A DNA stretch of 64,000 nucleotides from assembly GCF_028356935.1 (NCBI RefSeq), contig NZ_CP102798.1, positions 930,001 through 994,000 on the forward strand, given 5' to 3'. Within the stretch, counting starts at the first letter, position 1. The number at the start of each line of letters is the position of its first letter. The notes under the pieces are model-generated. The model was not told the origin of the DNA. It did not search any database and worked only from the letters and a program-made list of their open reading frames with translations. The position numbers and the translations under genes are program-made. The stretch comes from Lysinibacillus sp. OF-1. GTDB lineage: Bacteria > Bacillota > Bacilli > Bacillales_A > Planococcaceae. Of this stretch, positions 53,543 to 63,499 are shown piece after piece.

Positions 53543-54373
53543 TTGGAGAAAGTAATCGATATAGAAGATCGCATACCTACGCTTAAAAAGCGACGAAAAA
53601 AGCGTACTAACCGGAAATTTATAGTGCTAATATTACTTTTCTTTATTGTGTTAGCAGTACTCCTTTATTTTCAATCTCCATATAGCAATATCAAGAAAAT
53701 CACAGTTCATGGTGCTAAGCTAGCGAATGACGAATATTATTTGGAGACAAGTACCCTTGTTCCAGGTAAATCAATGTGGGGTTTCAAAGTGGAAGATGTT
53801 GAGCAGATTTTATTAAAGGATAAATGGGTAAAAGAAGCACATGTTAAACGTAACTGGCTACAAGGCGTTACAATTGAAATAAAAGAATGGAAAAAGGTTG
53901 CGTACTTAGCTGGAGACGGCACCTACTATCCTTTGCTAGAAAACGGCAAACGCTTTGAACAAACTGGTAATGATACACCAATTGATGCACCTGTTTTTAT
54001 CGGGATAACCGGTGAAAAAACCATTAATAAGCTTGTTGAGCAGCTAGCGCAATTAAAGCCGGAAGTTTTGGCTTTAATTTCTCAAGTTAACACGAATAGT
54101 AATGATGCGAATCCAAATGCGGTCAAGCTTTATATGAATGATGGCTATGAAGTACGTGCTGTGATTCAGACGCTGGCGGAAAAGTTAGATTACTACCCCT
54201 CGATCGTTGCGCAAATTGCCAACTTAGAAAAAGGTGTGATCGATTTAGAGGTCGGTTCATACTATCGTCCTTTTAATGAGGAGTACAACAAGATAAGTAT
54301 TGACTTGGAAGCAAGTGCAGATGGGGAAATGGTTAACCAGGAAGTGACGGAAGATGAACAACAAGAAGAATAG
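53543..54373 (+). CDS. divIB: Cell division protein DivIB/FtsQ
   Basis: A 276-residue bitopic division protein. It has a basic cytoplasmic N-terminus (LKKRRKKRTNRK), one TM (about 31-50), a POTRA/FtsQ domain (SNIKKITVHGAKLANDEYYLE, WVKEAHVKRNWLQGVTIEI) and an acidic tail. It forms a complex with FtsL and DivIC and stabilises the septum. TTG at 53543 follows AAAGGAGGAG by 7 bp; the in-frame stretch back to 53483 lies inside spoVE. It overlaps ylxW by 20 bp. Confidence 0.93.
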   Translation: MEKVIDIEDRIPTLKKRRKKRTNRKFIVLILLFFIVLAVLLYFQSPYSNIKKITVHGAKLANDEYYLETSTLVPGKSMWGFKVEDVEQILLKDKWVKEAHVKRNWLQGVTIEIKEWKKVAYLAGDGTYYPLLENGKRFEQTGNDTPIDAPVFIGITGEKTINKLVEQLAQLKPEVLALISQVNTNSNDANPNAVKLYMNDGYEVRAVIQTLAEKLDYYPSIVAQIANLEKGVIDLEVGSYYRPFNEEYNKISIDLEASADGEMVNQEVTEDEQQEE

Positions 54374-55079
54374 CAAAGGGAGTTTTTTTTCTAGAAAACA
54401 ATTTGAATTACTAATTGTTTGTGTAACAACAGGATTTATCATAGGCTATTCATACAACCAAGCAAAAGACAATCGGGAAGCAGGCACTATTAATTCAGAG
54501 CTTTTTGAGCAAGAGGACTCTTATCGTGAGGAGTTAATCACTCAACAAGAACGCAATAAAGAGCTTACAGAAGAGCTAAATAATTTACAAGAACAGATTC
54601 GAAAGTATGAAAAATCATTTGCTTCAAATGAAAAGGATTATAAGAAGCTTGTTGAACAAGCAGAGGATTTACGTTTATTACTTGGTGAACTAAAAAGTGA
54701 GGGAAAAGGCATACGTGTAACTCTTCAAGATGGAGACTATGATCCGAAATCTTTGAATCCAAATGATTATATCGTTCATGAAAGCCATGTTTTTAAATTG
54801 TTGAACGAACTGAAAATTTCAGGTGCTCAAGCCATTGCTATCAATGGACAACGTGTTATGGCTAATTCCTATATTCGCTGTAATGGACCAGTGATAACAA
54901 TTGATGGGACACAGCACCCAGCGCCATTTGTGATAGAAGCAGTAGGTGATTCAGAAACTTTAATGGCTTCTTTAAATTTAAATGGTGGTGTGGTGGATCA
55001 GCTATTAAATGACAATATTATCGTGTCATTGGAAGAAAATCAAAAGCTGACAATGCCAAAAGTAAAAGTAGAGAGTTAA
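54354..55079 (+). CDS. ylxW: DUF881 family protein YlxW
   Basis: A 241-residue protein with one N-terminal TM (about 17-35), a coiled coil (about 50-105, EELNNLQEQIRKYEKSF) and a C-terminal DUF881 domain (RVTLQDGDYDP, AIAINGQRV, CNGPVITIDGT). Function is unknown; the family is tied to division clusters. ATG lies inside the end of divIB. It is first of two DUF881 genes in a row. Confidence 0.9.
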   Translation: MNNKKNSKGSFFSRKQFELLIVCVTTGFIIGYSYNQAKDNREAGTINSELFEQEDSYREELITQQERNKELTEELNNLQEQIRKYEKSFASNEKDYKKLVEQAEDLRLLLGELKSEGKGIRVTLQDGDYDPKSLNPNDYIVHESHVFKLLNELKISGAQAIAINGQRVMANSYIRCNGPVITIDGTQHPAPFVIEAVGDSETLMASLNLNGGVVDQLLNDNIIVSLEENQKLTMPKVKVES

Positions 55080-55200
55080 GGACAAGCTTTATTGATCCTA
55101 CTTAAAGTCTAACTTAGCCTCCAGATAAATAGACGATTGTAGTATTTACAATTCAAATATGAATTCTGCGGGGCATGCGATACGTCTAGGAGGGGCTATT

Positions 55201-55920
55201 TTGAAAAGAAATATGTACACCCGAATAACGATCGTGCTATTTATTATCGGTTTGATGATAGCGGTACAATACAATACCATACAAAAACCAGCTGAGCGAG
55301 ATACACGAGATATTTGGGCAATAAGAGAGGAATTAGCACAAGAAAAACAAAGACATTCCGCATTACTGGCAGAAATTCGCTCACTTCATGAAGTAGTGGA
55401 TCGCTATGAGCAATCTGAGAAAGTAAATCAGCAAGCAGCTTTAAATGAAACATTAAATCGTTTAAAGCTACAGGCAGGATTAACAGAAGTTATGGGGGCA
55501 GGCGTCATACTACATGTTGAACCTGCACCAGAATTAATTGAAATGGGGTATGAAATTAAAGAAATTTCACCCGATTTATTAACTCAGTTATTAAATACGC
55601 TTTTTAAAAATGATGCTACGAGTGTTTCCATTGATGGCAACCGTGTTGTACAAACAACAGCCATTCGGGATATAAATGGTAAGACAACAGTGAATAGTAT
55701 ACCATTGTCTTCCCCTACTTTCGAGATTCATGTTGGGACAAGCAATTATAAAGCAGCACAAAAATTGTATAATTCACTACAAGCCTCAACATTTGTAGAC
55801 TCATTTTATTTAGATAATTTTAATTTAGTGATTGAAGAGCCAACTGAGCAGTTACAAATTCCAGCATTTGATCAGCCATTGACAAATGATTATTTAGCAG
55901 AGGTAAAAAAAGGAGATTAA
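55201..55920 (+). CDS. ylxX: DUF881 family protein YlxX
   Basis: A 239-residue protein, a second DUF881 member: one TM (about 6-22), a coiled coil (REELAQEKQRHSALLAEI) and the DUF881 domain with VHVEPAP-type and VSIDGNRVVQTTAI segments. TTG at 55201 is chosen because AGGAGGGG lies about 5 bp upstream; an ATG at 55159 would add 14 residues but has no site. Gap from ylxW is 121 bp. Function unknown. Confidence 0.88.
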   Translation: MKRNMYTRITIVLFIIGLMIAVQYNTIQKPAERDTRDIWAIREELAQEKQRHSALLAEIRSLHEVVDRYEQSEKVNQQAALNETLNRLKLQAGLTEVMGAGVILHVEPAPELIEMGYEIKEISPDLLTQLLNTLFKNDATSVSIDGNRVVQTTAIRDINGKTTVNSIPLSSPTFEIHVGTSNYKAAQKLYNSLQASTFVDSFYLDNFNLVIEEPTEQLQIPAFDQPLTNDYLAEVKKGD

Positions 55921-55923
55921 TAT

Positions 55924-56295
55924 ATGTGGCTACCATTTTTAGGTTTGCTATTTGGACTTGCCCTTGGCTTGTTAACAAATATACAAATCCCCTCTATGTA
56001 TGAAAATTATCTGTCAATAGCTGTTTTAGCAGCTTTAGATACATTATTTGGTGGTATTCGCGCGCAATTACAGCAAGTTTACGACGATAAAGTATTTGTA
56101 TCAGGATTCTTTTTTAATATAGTTCTAGCAGCGGGTTTAGCCTTTATAGGCGTGAACTTAGGGATTGATTTGTATTTAGCAGCCATTTTCGCTTTTGGAG
56201 TACGTTTGTTCCAAAATATAGCAATAATTAGGCGTATATTACTAACCCGCTTAGATGAAAAACGTCACAAGAGAAAAAGAACTTCCATAGAATGA
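55924..56295 (+). CDS. sbp: Small basic protein Sbp (DUF1290)
   Basis: A 123-residue membrane protein with three TM helices and a strongly basic C-terminus (LDEKRHKRKRTSIE). It opens MWLPFLGLLFGLALGLLTN and carries YLSIAVLAALDTLFGGIRAQL, typical of the Sbp family just upstream of ftsA. Function unknown. ATG follows GGAG by about 8 bp, 3 bp after the ylxX stop, so it is coupled. Confidence 0.92.
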   Translation: MWLPFLGLLFGLALGLLTNIQIPSMYENYLSIAVLAALDTLFGGIRAQLQQVYDDKVFVSGFFFNIVLAAGLAFIGVNLGIDLYLAAIFAFGVRLFQNIAIIRRILLTRLDEKRHKRKRTSIE

Positions 56296-56321
56296 GAGAA
56301 AAATTGACCAAAATACTCGAT

Positions 56322-56350
56322 TTGCTTAGACATTATGCCAAATTTACAAT
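56322..56350 (+). promoter_or_regulatory. Sigma-A-like promoter of ftsAZ
   Basis: TTGCTT (56322-56327), exact 17-bp spacer, TACAAT (56345-56350), 40 bp before the ftsA start. B. subtilis also has separate promoters ahead of ftsA. Confidence 0.6.
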
Positions 56351-56390
56351 AGAATGAAAATAAGAGCATTTTTCAAGGAGGTGCAGCGAA

Positions 56391-57674
56391 TTGAATCAGC
56401 AAGATTTATACATTTCACTTGATATTGGGTCCTCCTCTATCAAGGTATTAATAGGTGAAATGAGTGACGGGCAATTACATGTAATTGGCGTCGGAAATGT
56501 AAAATCGAATGGCGTTCGAAAAGGTGCAATTGTTGATATTGATGCAACAGTACAATCTATTCGAAAAGCAGTAGAACAAGCCGAACGAATGACAGGTTAT
56601 CAAATTCATGAAGTCGTTTTAGGCGTTCCAGCTAACCAGACGATGTTACAGCTAGTTAAAGGTGTTGTCGCTGTGAATAGTGAAAATAGAGAAATTACAG
56701 ATGATGATTTAGACAGAGTGGTAGAATCTGCACAAGTCATGTCGATACCTCCTGAACGTGAATTAGTTAACATCATTCCAAGACAGTTTATTGTAGACAA
56801 CCTTGATGAAATTAAAGATCCTCGTGGTATGATTGGCATCCGCCTTGAGATGGATGCAACAATGATAACGACTTCCAAAACGCTTCTACACAACGTTCTT
56901 CGCTGTGTAGAACGAGCTGGTTTAAGTATACGAGAAATATATTTGCAGCCATTAGCATCAGGCTACTTTGCATTAACTGAAGATGAAAAAAACCAAGGGA
57001 CTGCCTTTATAGACTTAGGAGGCGGATCTACAACAATCACGGTATTTGAAGAGGGTTTGTTAACGCATACGGGTGTCATACCAGTTGGTGGTGATCATAT
57101 AACGAAAGATATTTCAATCGTTTTAAAAACACCAACAGAACAAGCAGAGCAGATCAAACACCAATTTGGACATGCCTTTTATGACGATGCATCTGATGAC
57201 GAAGTCTTTGAAGTGCCTGTTGTAGGTACAGATTCAACTGATCAGTACAGTCAGCGTTATATTTCAGAAATTATTGGCGCTAGATTAGAAGAATTATTGG
57301 AGTTAGTGATTGATGAGTTGGCGCGTTTAGGTGTTCGAGATTTACCAGGTGGCGTTGTTTTAACCGGTGGCGTTGCAAAGCTTGAAGGAATAGCCCAATT
57401 GGCACGTCAAATTCTACAAACGCGTGTAAGAATCTATACACCCGATTATATTGGCGTTAGAGAGCCTTCATTTGCGACGGCAGTTGGACTTATTCGTTAC
57501 GCCTATTTAGAAGATGATTTTTACGGTAAGAGTACGAATACGCAACCTGTTGAATATGCAGCTGTAGGGGCTCAACCAGCTATAAATAAAAAGCAAGAGT
57601 ATTCTACACCTTCAGAACCAAAAGAAAGCGTAATCGGGAAAGCAAAAAAATTATTTGATAAGTTTTTTGATTAA
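56391..57674 (+). CDS. ftsA: Cell division protein FtsA
   Basis: A 427-residue actin-like ATPase that tethers FtsZ to the membrane. It has the phosphate loop YISLDIGSSSIKVLIGE (about 6-22), AFIDLGGGSTTITVFEEG in the middle, LTGGVAKLEGI, and a C-terminal amphipathic helix VIGKAKKLFDKFFD for membrane binding. TTG at 56391 follows AAGGAGGTG by 7 bp. It is 53 bp ahead of ftsZ. Confidence 0.97.
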   Translation: MNQQDLYISLDIGSSSIKVLIGEMSDGQLHVIGVGNVKSNGVRKGAIVDIDATVQSIRKAVEQAERMTGYQIHEVVLGVPANQTMLQLVKGVVAVNSENREITDDDLDRVVESAQVMSIPPERELVNIIPRQFIVDNLDEIKDPRGMIGIRLEMDATMITTSKTLLHNVLRCVERAGLSIREIYLQPLASGYFALTEDEKNQGTAFIDLGGGSTTITVFEEGLLTHTGVIPVGGDHITKDISIVLKTPTEQAEQIKHQFGHAFYDDASDDEVFEVPVVGTDSTDQYSQRYISEIIGARLEELLELVIDELARLGVRDLPGGVVLTGGVAKLEGIAQLARQILQTRVRIYTPDYIGVREPSFATAVGLIRYAYLEDDFYGKSTNTQPVEYAAVGAQPAINKKQEYSTPSEPKESVIGKAKKLFDKFFD

Positions 57675-57727
57675 CTAGAATGCGTAATGAATGATACAGA
57701 GTCGAGTTACCGTGGGAGGAAAAAGAG

Positions 57728-58885
57728 ATGTTAGAATTTGATACAAGTGTTGATGAACTTGCAGTAATAAAGGTCATAGGTGTTGGTGGCGGCGGTAACA
57801 ACGCGGTCAATCGAATGATAGAACATGGTGTACAAGGCGTTGACTTTATCGCAGTGAACACAGATGCACAGGCATTAAACTTATCCAAAGCGGAAATAAA
57901 GCTACAAATTGGTGCTAAATTAACGCGTGGACTAGGTGCAGGTGCAAATCCTGAAGTAGGAAAAAAAGCTGCTGAAGAGAGCAGAGAACAGCTAGAAGAA
58001 GTTCTTCGTGGGGCAGATATGGTATTTGTGACAGCCGGTATGGGTGGCGGAACAGGTACTGGTGCAGCCCCAGTTATTGCACAAATTGCACGTGAATTGG
58101 GAGCCCTTACAGTAGGGGTTGTCACACGCCCATTTACGTTTGAAGGACGTAAGCGCCAAACACAAGCAATCGGTGGAATTGGTGGCATGAAGGAATCAGT
58201 AGATACACTGATTGTGATTCCGAACGATAAGCTTTTACAAATTGTTGATAAATCAACACCAATGTTAGAAGCCTTCAGAGAAGCTGATAATGTTTTACGT
58301 CAGGGTGTACAAGGTATTTCGGACTTAATTGCAACACCTGGTCTTATTAACTTAGACTTTGCTGACGTGAAAACAATTATGTCTAACAAAGGTTCAGCAT
58401 TAATGGGCATTGGTATCGCAACAGGCGAAAATAGAGCTTCTGAAGCTGCGAAGAAAGCAATTTCAAGTCCATTGCTTGAATCGTCAATTGATGGTGCTAA
58501 AGGTGTCCTTATGAACATTACAGGTGGTTCAAATCTAAGTTTATTTGAAGTACAAGAAGCGGCAGATATCGTAGCTTCTGCGTCAGATGAAGAAGTAAAT
58601 ATGATTTTTGGTTCTGTTATTAATGAAAATCTTAAAGATGAAATCATTGTTACAGTTATTGCGACTGGCTTCACTGAAGAAGCACTACAGCAACAACGTA
58701 ATACAGCAAAACCGTCACTCAACATAAACAGACAATCTGCTCCACAACAACAGGCGCCGATTCGTGAACAACGACAAGAAACGCATGTTCAACAAGAGCA
58801 GCCACGTCAAAATCAGCAACATTATGCACAGGATGACATGCTTGAAGTACCTGCATTTTTACGTAACCGCAAAAATCGCGGATAA
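57728..58885 (+). CDS. ftsZ: Cell division protein FtsZ
   Basis: A 385-residue tubulin homologue that forms the Z ring. It has [17 protein letters not shown] (about 14-30), the tubulin signature [11 protein letters not shown] (about 104-114), the T7 synergy loop region [10 protein letters not shown], a Gln-rich linker (about 320-370) and the C-terminal peptide [13 protein letters not shown], which binds FtsA and SepF. ATG follows GGGAGG. A terminator ends the cluster. Confidence 0.99.
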   Translation: MLEFDTSVDELAVIKVIGVGGGGNNAVNRMIEHGVQGVDFIAVNTDAQALNLSKAEIKLQIGAKLTRGLGAGANPEVGKKAAEESREQLEEVLRGADMVFVTAGMGGGTGTGAAPVIAQIARELGALTVGVVTRPFTFEGRKRQTQAIGGIGGMKESVDTLIVIPNDKLLQIVDKSTPMLEAFREADNVLRQGVQGISDLIATPGLINLDFADVKTIMSNKGSALMGIGIATGENRASEAAKKAISSPLLESSIDGAKGVLMNITGGSNLSLFEVQEAADIVASASDEEVNMIFGSVINENLKDEIIVTVIATGFTEEALQQQRNTAKPSLNINRQSAPQQQAPIREQRQETHVQQEQPRQNQQHYAQDDMLEVPAFLRNRKNRG

Positions 58886-58910
58886 AACAAGCATAAATCT
58901 TCTAGAAAGC

Positions 58911-58946
58911 TCGTATTCTACTTAGGTAGGGTACGAGCTTTTTATA
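58911..58946 (+). terminator. Rho-independent terminator of ftsAZ
   Basis: AAAGCTCGTA pairs with TACGAGCTTT across a 16-nt loop, followed by TTATA. Confidence 0.8.
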
Positions 58947-58987
58947 TTGCATAACATGTTGTTCAAATGTGTAAGGAAACCATGTAT

Positions 58988-59058
58988 TTTGTCAAAACAT
59001 TTTCAGGAAATGATGCGATTGTTTGACAATATTTGTGGGAATAACGTGCTAACTTTGT
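58988..59058 (+). promoter_or_regulatory. Spo0A-type promoter of spoIIGA-sigE
   Basis: TTTGTCAAA (58988-58996) differs from the Spo0A box TTTGTCGAA at one position. A perfect -35 TTGACA (59023-59028) overlaps a weaker reverse box. No -10 is seen at 17 bp; a TAACTT at 59050-59055 gives a 21-bp spacer, close to the long spacer of B. subtilis spoIIG. Confidence 0.55.
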
Positions 59059-59076
59059 AAGTAGGAGGCGGCTGTT

Positions 59077-59910
59077 ATGTATGGAGAATGGCTGGTGCTC
59101 ATTAATACGCTTTTTAATCTAGCAATACTCACGTTTACGGCAAGAGTAACAGGGGTCTTGGTGAAGAATTCAAGATTATTAATGAGTTCAATTTGTAGTA
59201 GTTTTGTAGCTGTCATTGGCGGTCAAATGCTGTGGACGACGATTCTTAGTTTTATATTGCTAATTGGTATAGCATTTCACTTCAAGATTCGAAGTTTTCA
59301 GAAGCAAGGTCCTATTGTATTAACAGCAACAATCGTTATTGGCGGTTTATTAACAGCTCTACAACCTTTTTTGAAAAATCTTTCTGTTACCCATTTTATT
59401 ATGATTTGCTTTTTACTTGCAGTTTTAAATCTTATTGCATTCTACAAGCAATGGGGTTTTGTAAAGCTAGAACGCTTAAGTGGTCAATTTGTTTTTGATA
59501 CAACTTTAAAAATTTTTGGGGCAACCATACCACTTTCTGCTTTTGTGGATACAGGTAATCAAGCTATTGAGCCATTATCAGGAAAGCCGGTTCATTTTGT
59601 TTCCTATACAGCTTTACGGCCACATTTACCTTCAGCGTTCCGTCAATCATTAATAGAATGGCAAGAAACAGATCCGTACAATGTATCCATGTTTTCAGAA
59701 GATTATCAGCGTTATATACGATTTATTCATGTTAATACGGTACAGCAGCAAACCGTAGTGCTTGGTTTTCGTTTTGATGAGTGGCATATAAAGGGGGAGC
59801 CCTCACAAGTGAAAACGAATGAATATATCGTTTTAACCAAGAAAGCTAAAAATTTTCCACATAGCACAGCAGCAATTTTACATTTTTCAGCGCTTTCAAA
59901 TAACTCATAG
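59077..59910 (+). CDS. spoIIGA: Sporulation sigma-E factor processing peptidase SpoIIGA
   Basis: A 277-residue membrane aspartic protease. Five hydrophobic segments (first 130 residues) are followed by a soluble protease domain with the active-site motif [18 protein letters not shown] (about 166-183). It cleaves pro-sigma-E in the mother cell after a forespore signal (SpoIIR). ATG follows GGAGGCGG. It lies 13 bp before sigE, its substrate gene. Confidence 0.95.
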   Translation: MYGEWLVLINTLFNLAILTFTARVTGVLVKNSRLLMSSICSSFVAVIGGQMLWTTILSFILLIGIAFHFKIRSFQKQGPIVLTATIVIGGLLTALQPFLKNLSVTHFIMICFLLAVLNLIAFYKQWGFVKLERLSGQFVFDTTLKIFGATIPLSAFVDTGNQAIEPLSGKPVHFVSYTALRPHLPSAFRQSLIEWQETDPYNVSMFSEDYQRYIRFIHVNTVQQQTVVLGFRFDEWHIKGEPSQVKTNEYIVLTKKAKNFPHSTAAILHFSALSNNS

Positions 59911-59923
59911 AGGGGGAGAACTA

Positions 59924-60631
59924 TTGCTTCTTAGGCTACTTGCTAGCTTGAAAAAATTATGGAGTAAGTTTCGGAGTCGTGAAACGTACTATATAGGGGG
60001 AAATGATTCATTGCCAGTGCCATTAAGTCGAGAAGAAGAAGTTACAGTCATTGCATCCTTTATGAACGGTGATTTACGTGCTAGAGACACACTAATTGAA
60101 CGTAATTTACGTCTTGTTGTATATATTGCAAGACGTTTTGATAACACAGGCACGCCAATAGAAGATTTAATCAGCATAGGCTCGATTGGTTTAATTAAGG
60201 CGATTGAAACGTTCAATACTGATAAAAATATTAAGCTTGCAACATATGCATCACGTTGCATTGAAAACGAAATTTTAATGCATTTACGAAAAACAAGTCG
60301 TATGAAGGGTGAAGTTTCACTAGATGAACCACTAAATTCTGATGCAGATGGAAATGAATTATTACTGTCAGATATTTTAGGAACAGAAGAGCATATTATT
60401 CTTGATAATGTTGAGAAGAAAATTGAACGTCAGCATATGTTCCATGCGATTAATTTATTAGGTGCGCGAGAGCGGTATATTATGGAATGTCGTTTTGGTC
60501 TCAATGGAAAAGTTGAAATGACTCAAAAAGAAGTGGCAGATCATTTAGGCATATCGCAATCATATATTTCCCGATTAGAAAAGAAAATTATTCAAGATTT
60601 ACGTGAAAATTTAAATCAACCAATTTCGTAG
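59924..60631 (+). CDS. sigE: RNA polymerase sporulation sigma factor sigma-E precursor
   Basis: A 235-residue sigma-70 family factor. The N-terminal pro-sequence (about residues 1-27, basic, [19 protein letters not shown]) is removed by SpoIIGA. Region 2 includes [17 protein letters not shown] and [17 protein letters not shown], and region 4 ends [24 protein letters not shown]. It directs early mother-cell transcription. TTG at 59924 follows GGGGGAG by about 6 bp. Confidence 0.97.
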   Translation: MLLRLLASLKKLWSKFRSRETYYIGGNDSLPVPLSREEEVTVIASFMNGDLRARDTLIERNLRLVVYIARRFDNTGTPIEDLISIGSIGLIKAIETFNTDKNIKLATYASRCIENEILMHLRKTSRMKGEVSLDEPLNSDADGNELLLSDILGTEEHIILDNVEKKIERQHMFHAINLLGARERYIMECRFGLNGKVEMTQKEVADHLGISQSYISRLEKKIIQDLRENLNQPIS

Positions 60632-60672
60632 AAAGGGAAATTTAACCTGCCTAAAATTGGTCGCAGCTTTTG

Positions 60673-60702
60673 TGCATATTCTTGTTTCTCTCGGACAAAC
60701 TG
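60673..60702 (+). promoter_or_regulatory. Forespore (sigma-F/G-like) promoter of sigG
   Basis: TGCATA (60673-60678), 17-bp spacer, CAAACTG (60696-60702), preceded by GG at 60693-60694 as in sigma-F promoters. The -35 matches 5 of 6 and the -10 matches 5 of 7 positions. It is about 45 bp before the ATG. Confidence 0.55.
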
Positions 60703-60745
60703 ATGTCACGGTTTAGTCAGAGAATAACATCCGGAGGAATCGAAT

Positions 60746-61519
60746 ATGCGAACAAAAGTAGATCTTTGCGGCTTAGATACATCGACTTTGCCAATTTTAA
60801 AGCACGAGGAAATGAAGGAACTCTTCATCCGTTTACAAGCTGGAGAAACTGAGATTAGAGAAGAGCTTGTCATGTGCAATTTAAGGTTAGTGCTTAGTAT
60901 TGTCGGTAGATTTGCCTATCGGGGTGAACAGGCAGATGATTTATTTCAAGTGGGCTGTATTGGGCTCATGAAAGCCATTGATCATTTTGATTTAAAGCAT
61001 AATGTACGATTTTCGACATATGCTGTACCAATGATTATTGGTGAAATTCGTCGCCATCTGCGTGATCATCATGCATTGCGTGTATCGCGCTCTCTAAGAG
61101 ATATAGCTTATAAGGCAATGCAGGCAAAAGAGCAATGGATAACCGATAATTTGCGTGAACCAACGATTGAAGAAATTGCTGAGATGATTGACATGAAAAA
61201 AGAAGATGTTTTATTCGCTTTAGATGCCATTCAAGATCCAGTTTCATTACAGGAGCCCATTTATTCAGACGGTGGAGACGCTGTTTATATGATGGACCAA
61301 TTACGTGATGATGATGTATCAGAGGATCAATGGGTTGCCTACGTGTCAGTAAAGGAAAGCTTGCAAAAGCTAGATGAACGTCAGCAAATGATCGTTGCAA
61401 AACGTTTCTATTATGGTGAAACGCAAACGGAAATCGCGAAGGAATTGGGGATTTCCCAAGCACAAATTTCACGTCTTGAAAAAAATGCTATTGAAACAAT
61501 GCAAAAAGATTACAAATAA
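60746..61519 (+). CDS. sigG: RNA polymerase sporulation sigma factor sigma-G
   Basis: A 257-residue sigma factor. The start MRTKVDLCGLDTSTLPIL is characteristic, then NLRLVLSIVGRFAYRGEQADDLFQVG (region 2), RVSRSLRDIAYKA (region 3) and TEIAKELGISQAQISRLEKNAI (region 4). It directs late forespore transcription. ATG follows GGAGGAATC. It is 114 bp after sigE, with its own forespore-type promoter. Confidence 0.97.
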   Translation: MRTKVDLCGLDTSTLPILKHEEMKELFIRLQAGETEIREELVMCNLRLVLSIVGRFAYRGEQADDLFQVGCIGLMKAIDHFDLKHNVRFSTYAVPMIIGEIRRHLRDHHALRVSRSLRDIAYKAMQAKEQWITDNLREPTIEEIAEMIDMKKEDVLFALDAIQDPVSLQEPIYSDGGDAVYMMDQLRDDDVSEDQWVAYVSVKESLQKLDERQQMIVAKRFYYGETQTEIAKELGISQAQISRLEKNAIETMQKDYK

Positions 61520-61557
61520 AAAAATGCGCATCGGATTATTCGGTGCGCATTTTATCT
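61520..61557 (+). terminator. Rho-independent terminator of sigG
   Basis: AAAATGCGCA-(T)CCG-like stem with CGG(T)GCGCATTTT around ATTATT, just after the sigG stop. Confidence 0.8.
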
Positions 61558-61653
61558 TCATTCAATGAACAAGTGATACATAAATATAAAGTAACAGCTA
61601 AGTTTGATGATAGAAATGAATGTACAAAAATAAAGAATAGAGGAGGTATGTCA

Positions 61654-61890
61654 TTGCGTTTTTCATTATTACAGCAAAAAGAAGTGATTGAAGCAGGAAA
61701 TGGGCGATTTATAGGTTTTGTAATAGATGCTGAAGTCTCAAAAGAAACGGGCTATGTGACAGCATTTTTGATTGCAGAGCCTCGTAAATATCTTGGTTTT
61801 TTTAAAGGGGAAGAGTCTGTAAGAAAAGTGTATATGAAAGATGTGCTTGTCGTTGGCAAGGATGTTATTTTAGTTAAAGCACTTTCCTAA
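61654..61890 (+). CDS. YlmC/YmxH family PRC-barrel protein
   Basis: A 78-residue protein with the PRC-barrel pattern LQQKEVIEAGNGRFIGFVID followed by TGYVTAFLIAEPRKYLGFF. It belongs to the YlmC/YmxH family, linked to sporulation in bacilli but of unknown function. TTG at 61654 fits AGGAGG with 7-bp spacing; an ATG at 61648 is only 1 bp from that site. It lies after sigG as ylmC does in B. subtilis; ylmD is missing after it. Confidence 0.82.
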   Translation: MRFSLLQQKEVIEAGNGRFIGFVIDAEVSKETGYVTAFLIAEPRKYLGFFKGEESVRKVYMKDVLVVGKDVILVKALS

Positions 61891-62008
61891 GGCATATGTT
61901 AATAAAATTGTGGTGAATGTAAACTGACATAGGTCAGGCTATTCATTGATAAATCAAGCATTGCTTGTTACAATAAAAGAAACTATTGTTGTAAAGTTGG
62001 GAAAAACA

Positions 62009-62713
62009 GTGACAAAAATCTTAACAAATTTAAACAAACTACATGATTTAATAACAGCAGCAGAAAAAAAAGGCAATCGTCAGGGTGATAAAGTCCAAAT
62101 AATTGCCGTAACGAAAGAAGTTTCTGTTGAAAGAACACAAGAAGCAATTGATGCAGGACTCTCTCATTTAGGAGAAAATAGACCTGAAGGCCTGCAACGT
62201 AAAATTGCAGAGATTCACGCTGAAGTACATTGGCATTATATCGGGTCACTTCAAACACGTAAAGTAAAACAAGTCATTAACAGCATTGATTATTTACACT
62301 CCTTAGATCGTTTGAGTCTAGCAGAAGAAATTGAAAAAAGAGCAGATCGGCCAGTTAAATGTTTTGTACAAGTAAATGTTTCGGGTGAAGAATCAAAACA
62401 TGGCTTAAGTATCGAAGAAGTTTTGCCTTTTGTAGAAGCGTTAAAGAGTTTTACAAAGATTCAAGTTGTAGGTTTAATGACCATGGCACCAAATACAGAA
62501 GACGAAGCAATCATTCGCTCTGTTTTCAAGCAATTAAAACAATGTCAACAGCAAATAGCCGAGCAAGGATTCGCACATGCACCTTGTACCGAGTTATCAA
62601 TGGGCATGTCTAATGACTTTGAAATTGCGGTAGAGGAAGGGGCTACTTTTGTTCGAGTCGGAACGGCTCTTGTTGGAAATGAAAGAGGGGAACAGGATGA
62701 GCATGAAAAATAA
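62009..62713 (+). CDS. ylmE: YggS family pyridoxal-phosphate homeostasis protein (YlmE)
   Basis: A 234-residue single-domain PLP-binding TIM barrel. The PLP Lys is in [20 protein letters not shown] (Lys about 35). [26 protein letters not shown], and the C-terminal [19 protein letters not shown] follow. It controls PLP and amino-acid balance, with no known catalysis. The start is not marked by a good ribosome binding site; GTG at 62009 is chosen by length comparison, with a TTG at 61997 possible. It overlaps sepF by 17 bp. Confidence 0.9.
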   Translation: MTKILTNLNKLHDLITAAEKKGNRQGDKVQIIAVTKEVSVERTQEAIDAGLSHLGENRPEGLQRKIAEIHAEVHWHYIGSLQTRKVKQVINSIDYLHSLDRLSLAEEIEKRADRPVKCFVQVNVSGEESKHGLSIEEVLPFVEALKSFTKIQVVGLMTMAPNTEDEAIIRSVFKQLKQCQQQIAEQGFAHAPCTELSMGMSNDFEIAVEEGATFVRVGTALVGNERGEQDEHEK

Positions 62714-63194
62714 AATTAAAAACTTCTTTTACCTTGAAGAAGAACTAGAAGAAGAAATCACGCAAGCTCCTATTCAGCAGCAACAGCCCATACAACAACA
62801 GCAACCGATTCATTCCGTAAAGCCTAAAAAAACGATTAAAGAGCGTAGGGCGCCTATTCAAGAAATTATGCCGCAAAGTTCAGCAACGCCTAACAACATT
62901 GTAAGCTTGCAGGCAGCTATGAGCTCTAAGGGAGCAAAAGTTGTTTTAATTGAGCCTAGAGTTTATGCAGAAGCACAAGATATCGCGGAGCATTTAAAAA
63001 ATAAGCGTGCTGCAATCGTCAATTTACAACGTATTGAACGAGAGCAAGGTAAACGCATTATTGATTTTTTAAGTGGTACAGTCTATGCACTTGCCGGGGA
63101 TATCCAACGTATCGGTAAAGATATCTTCCTTTGTACGCCAGATAATGTAGAAGTGACTGGTGAAATTACAAACTTTATTTTAGACGATAATTAA
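62697..63194 (+). CDS. sepF: Cell division protein SepF
   Basis: A 165-residue protein. An N-terminal amphipathic helix, [20 protein letters not shown], binds the membrane. A Gln/Pro-rich linker (about 25-50) leads to the C-terminal SepF domain ([40 protein letters not shown]), which polymerises and binds FtsZ. ATG at 62697 follows GAGGGGA by 5 bp and sits inside the end of ylmE. Confidence 0.96.
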   Translation: MSMKNKIKNFFYLEEELEEEITQAPIQQQQPIQQQQPIHSVKPKKTIKERRAPIQEIMPQSSATPNNIVSLQAAMSSKGAKVVLIEPRVYAEAQDIAEHLKNKRAAIVNLQRIEREQGKRIIDFLSGTVYALAGDIQRIGKDIFLCTPDNVEVTGEITNFILDDN

Positions 63195-63214
63195 TAGCGA
63201 GGATTGTAGTTTAT

Positions 63215-63496
63215 ATGACTTTTTTTATAATACTTGGTTATGTATCATTAGCATTTAGAATCTATTCATTTATGCTAATTGGCTATATTTTAATGTCTTG
63301 GGTGCCTGCCGCTCAAAATTCAGCCATTGGACGTATGCTTGAAAAAGTGTGTGAGCCGTATTTAGGGATTTTCAGAAAGTTCATTCCACCACTTGGAATG
63401 ATTGATATTTCACCAATTGTGGCTATCTTCATGTTGAATTTTATTGAACGAGGGCTTGTTATAGTCATCCAGAAAATATTTCTTATGTTCGTTTAG
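63215..63496 (+). CDS. ylmG: YggT family membrane protein YlmG
   Basis: A 93-residue two-TM protein of the YggT family: [36 protein letters not shown] lies between the helices, with the [14 protein letters not shown] motif typical of the family. It is implicated in division or nucleoid placement in plastids and bacteria. ATG is 20 bp after sepF. A terminator follows. Confidence 0.92.
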   Translation: MTFFIILGYVSLAFRIYSFMLIGYILMSWVPAAQNSAIGRMLEKVCEPYLGIFRKFIPPLGMIDISPIVAIFMLNFIERGLVIVIQKIFLMFV

Positions 63497-63499
63497 CAG

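Noticed and set aside
57604-58188. A 194-codon antisense frame within ftsZ
   Set aside because: It is Pro/Ser/Thr-rich, as expected for the reverse strand of a Gly/Ala-rich gene, and has no ribosome binding site or homology pattern.
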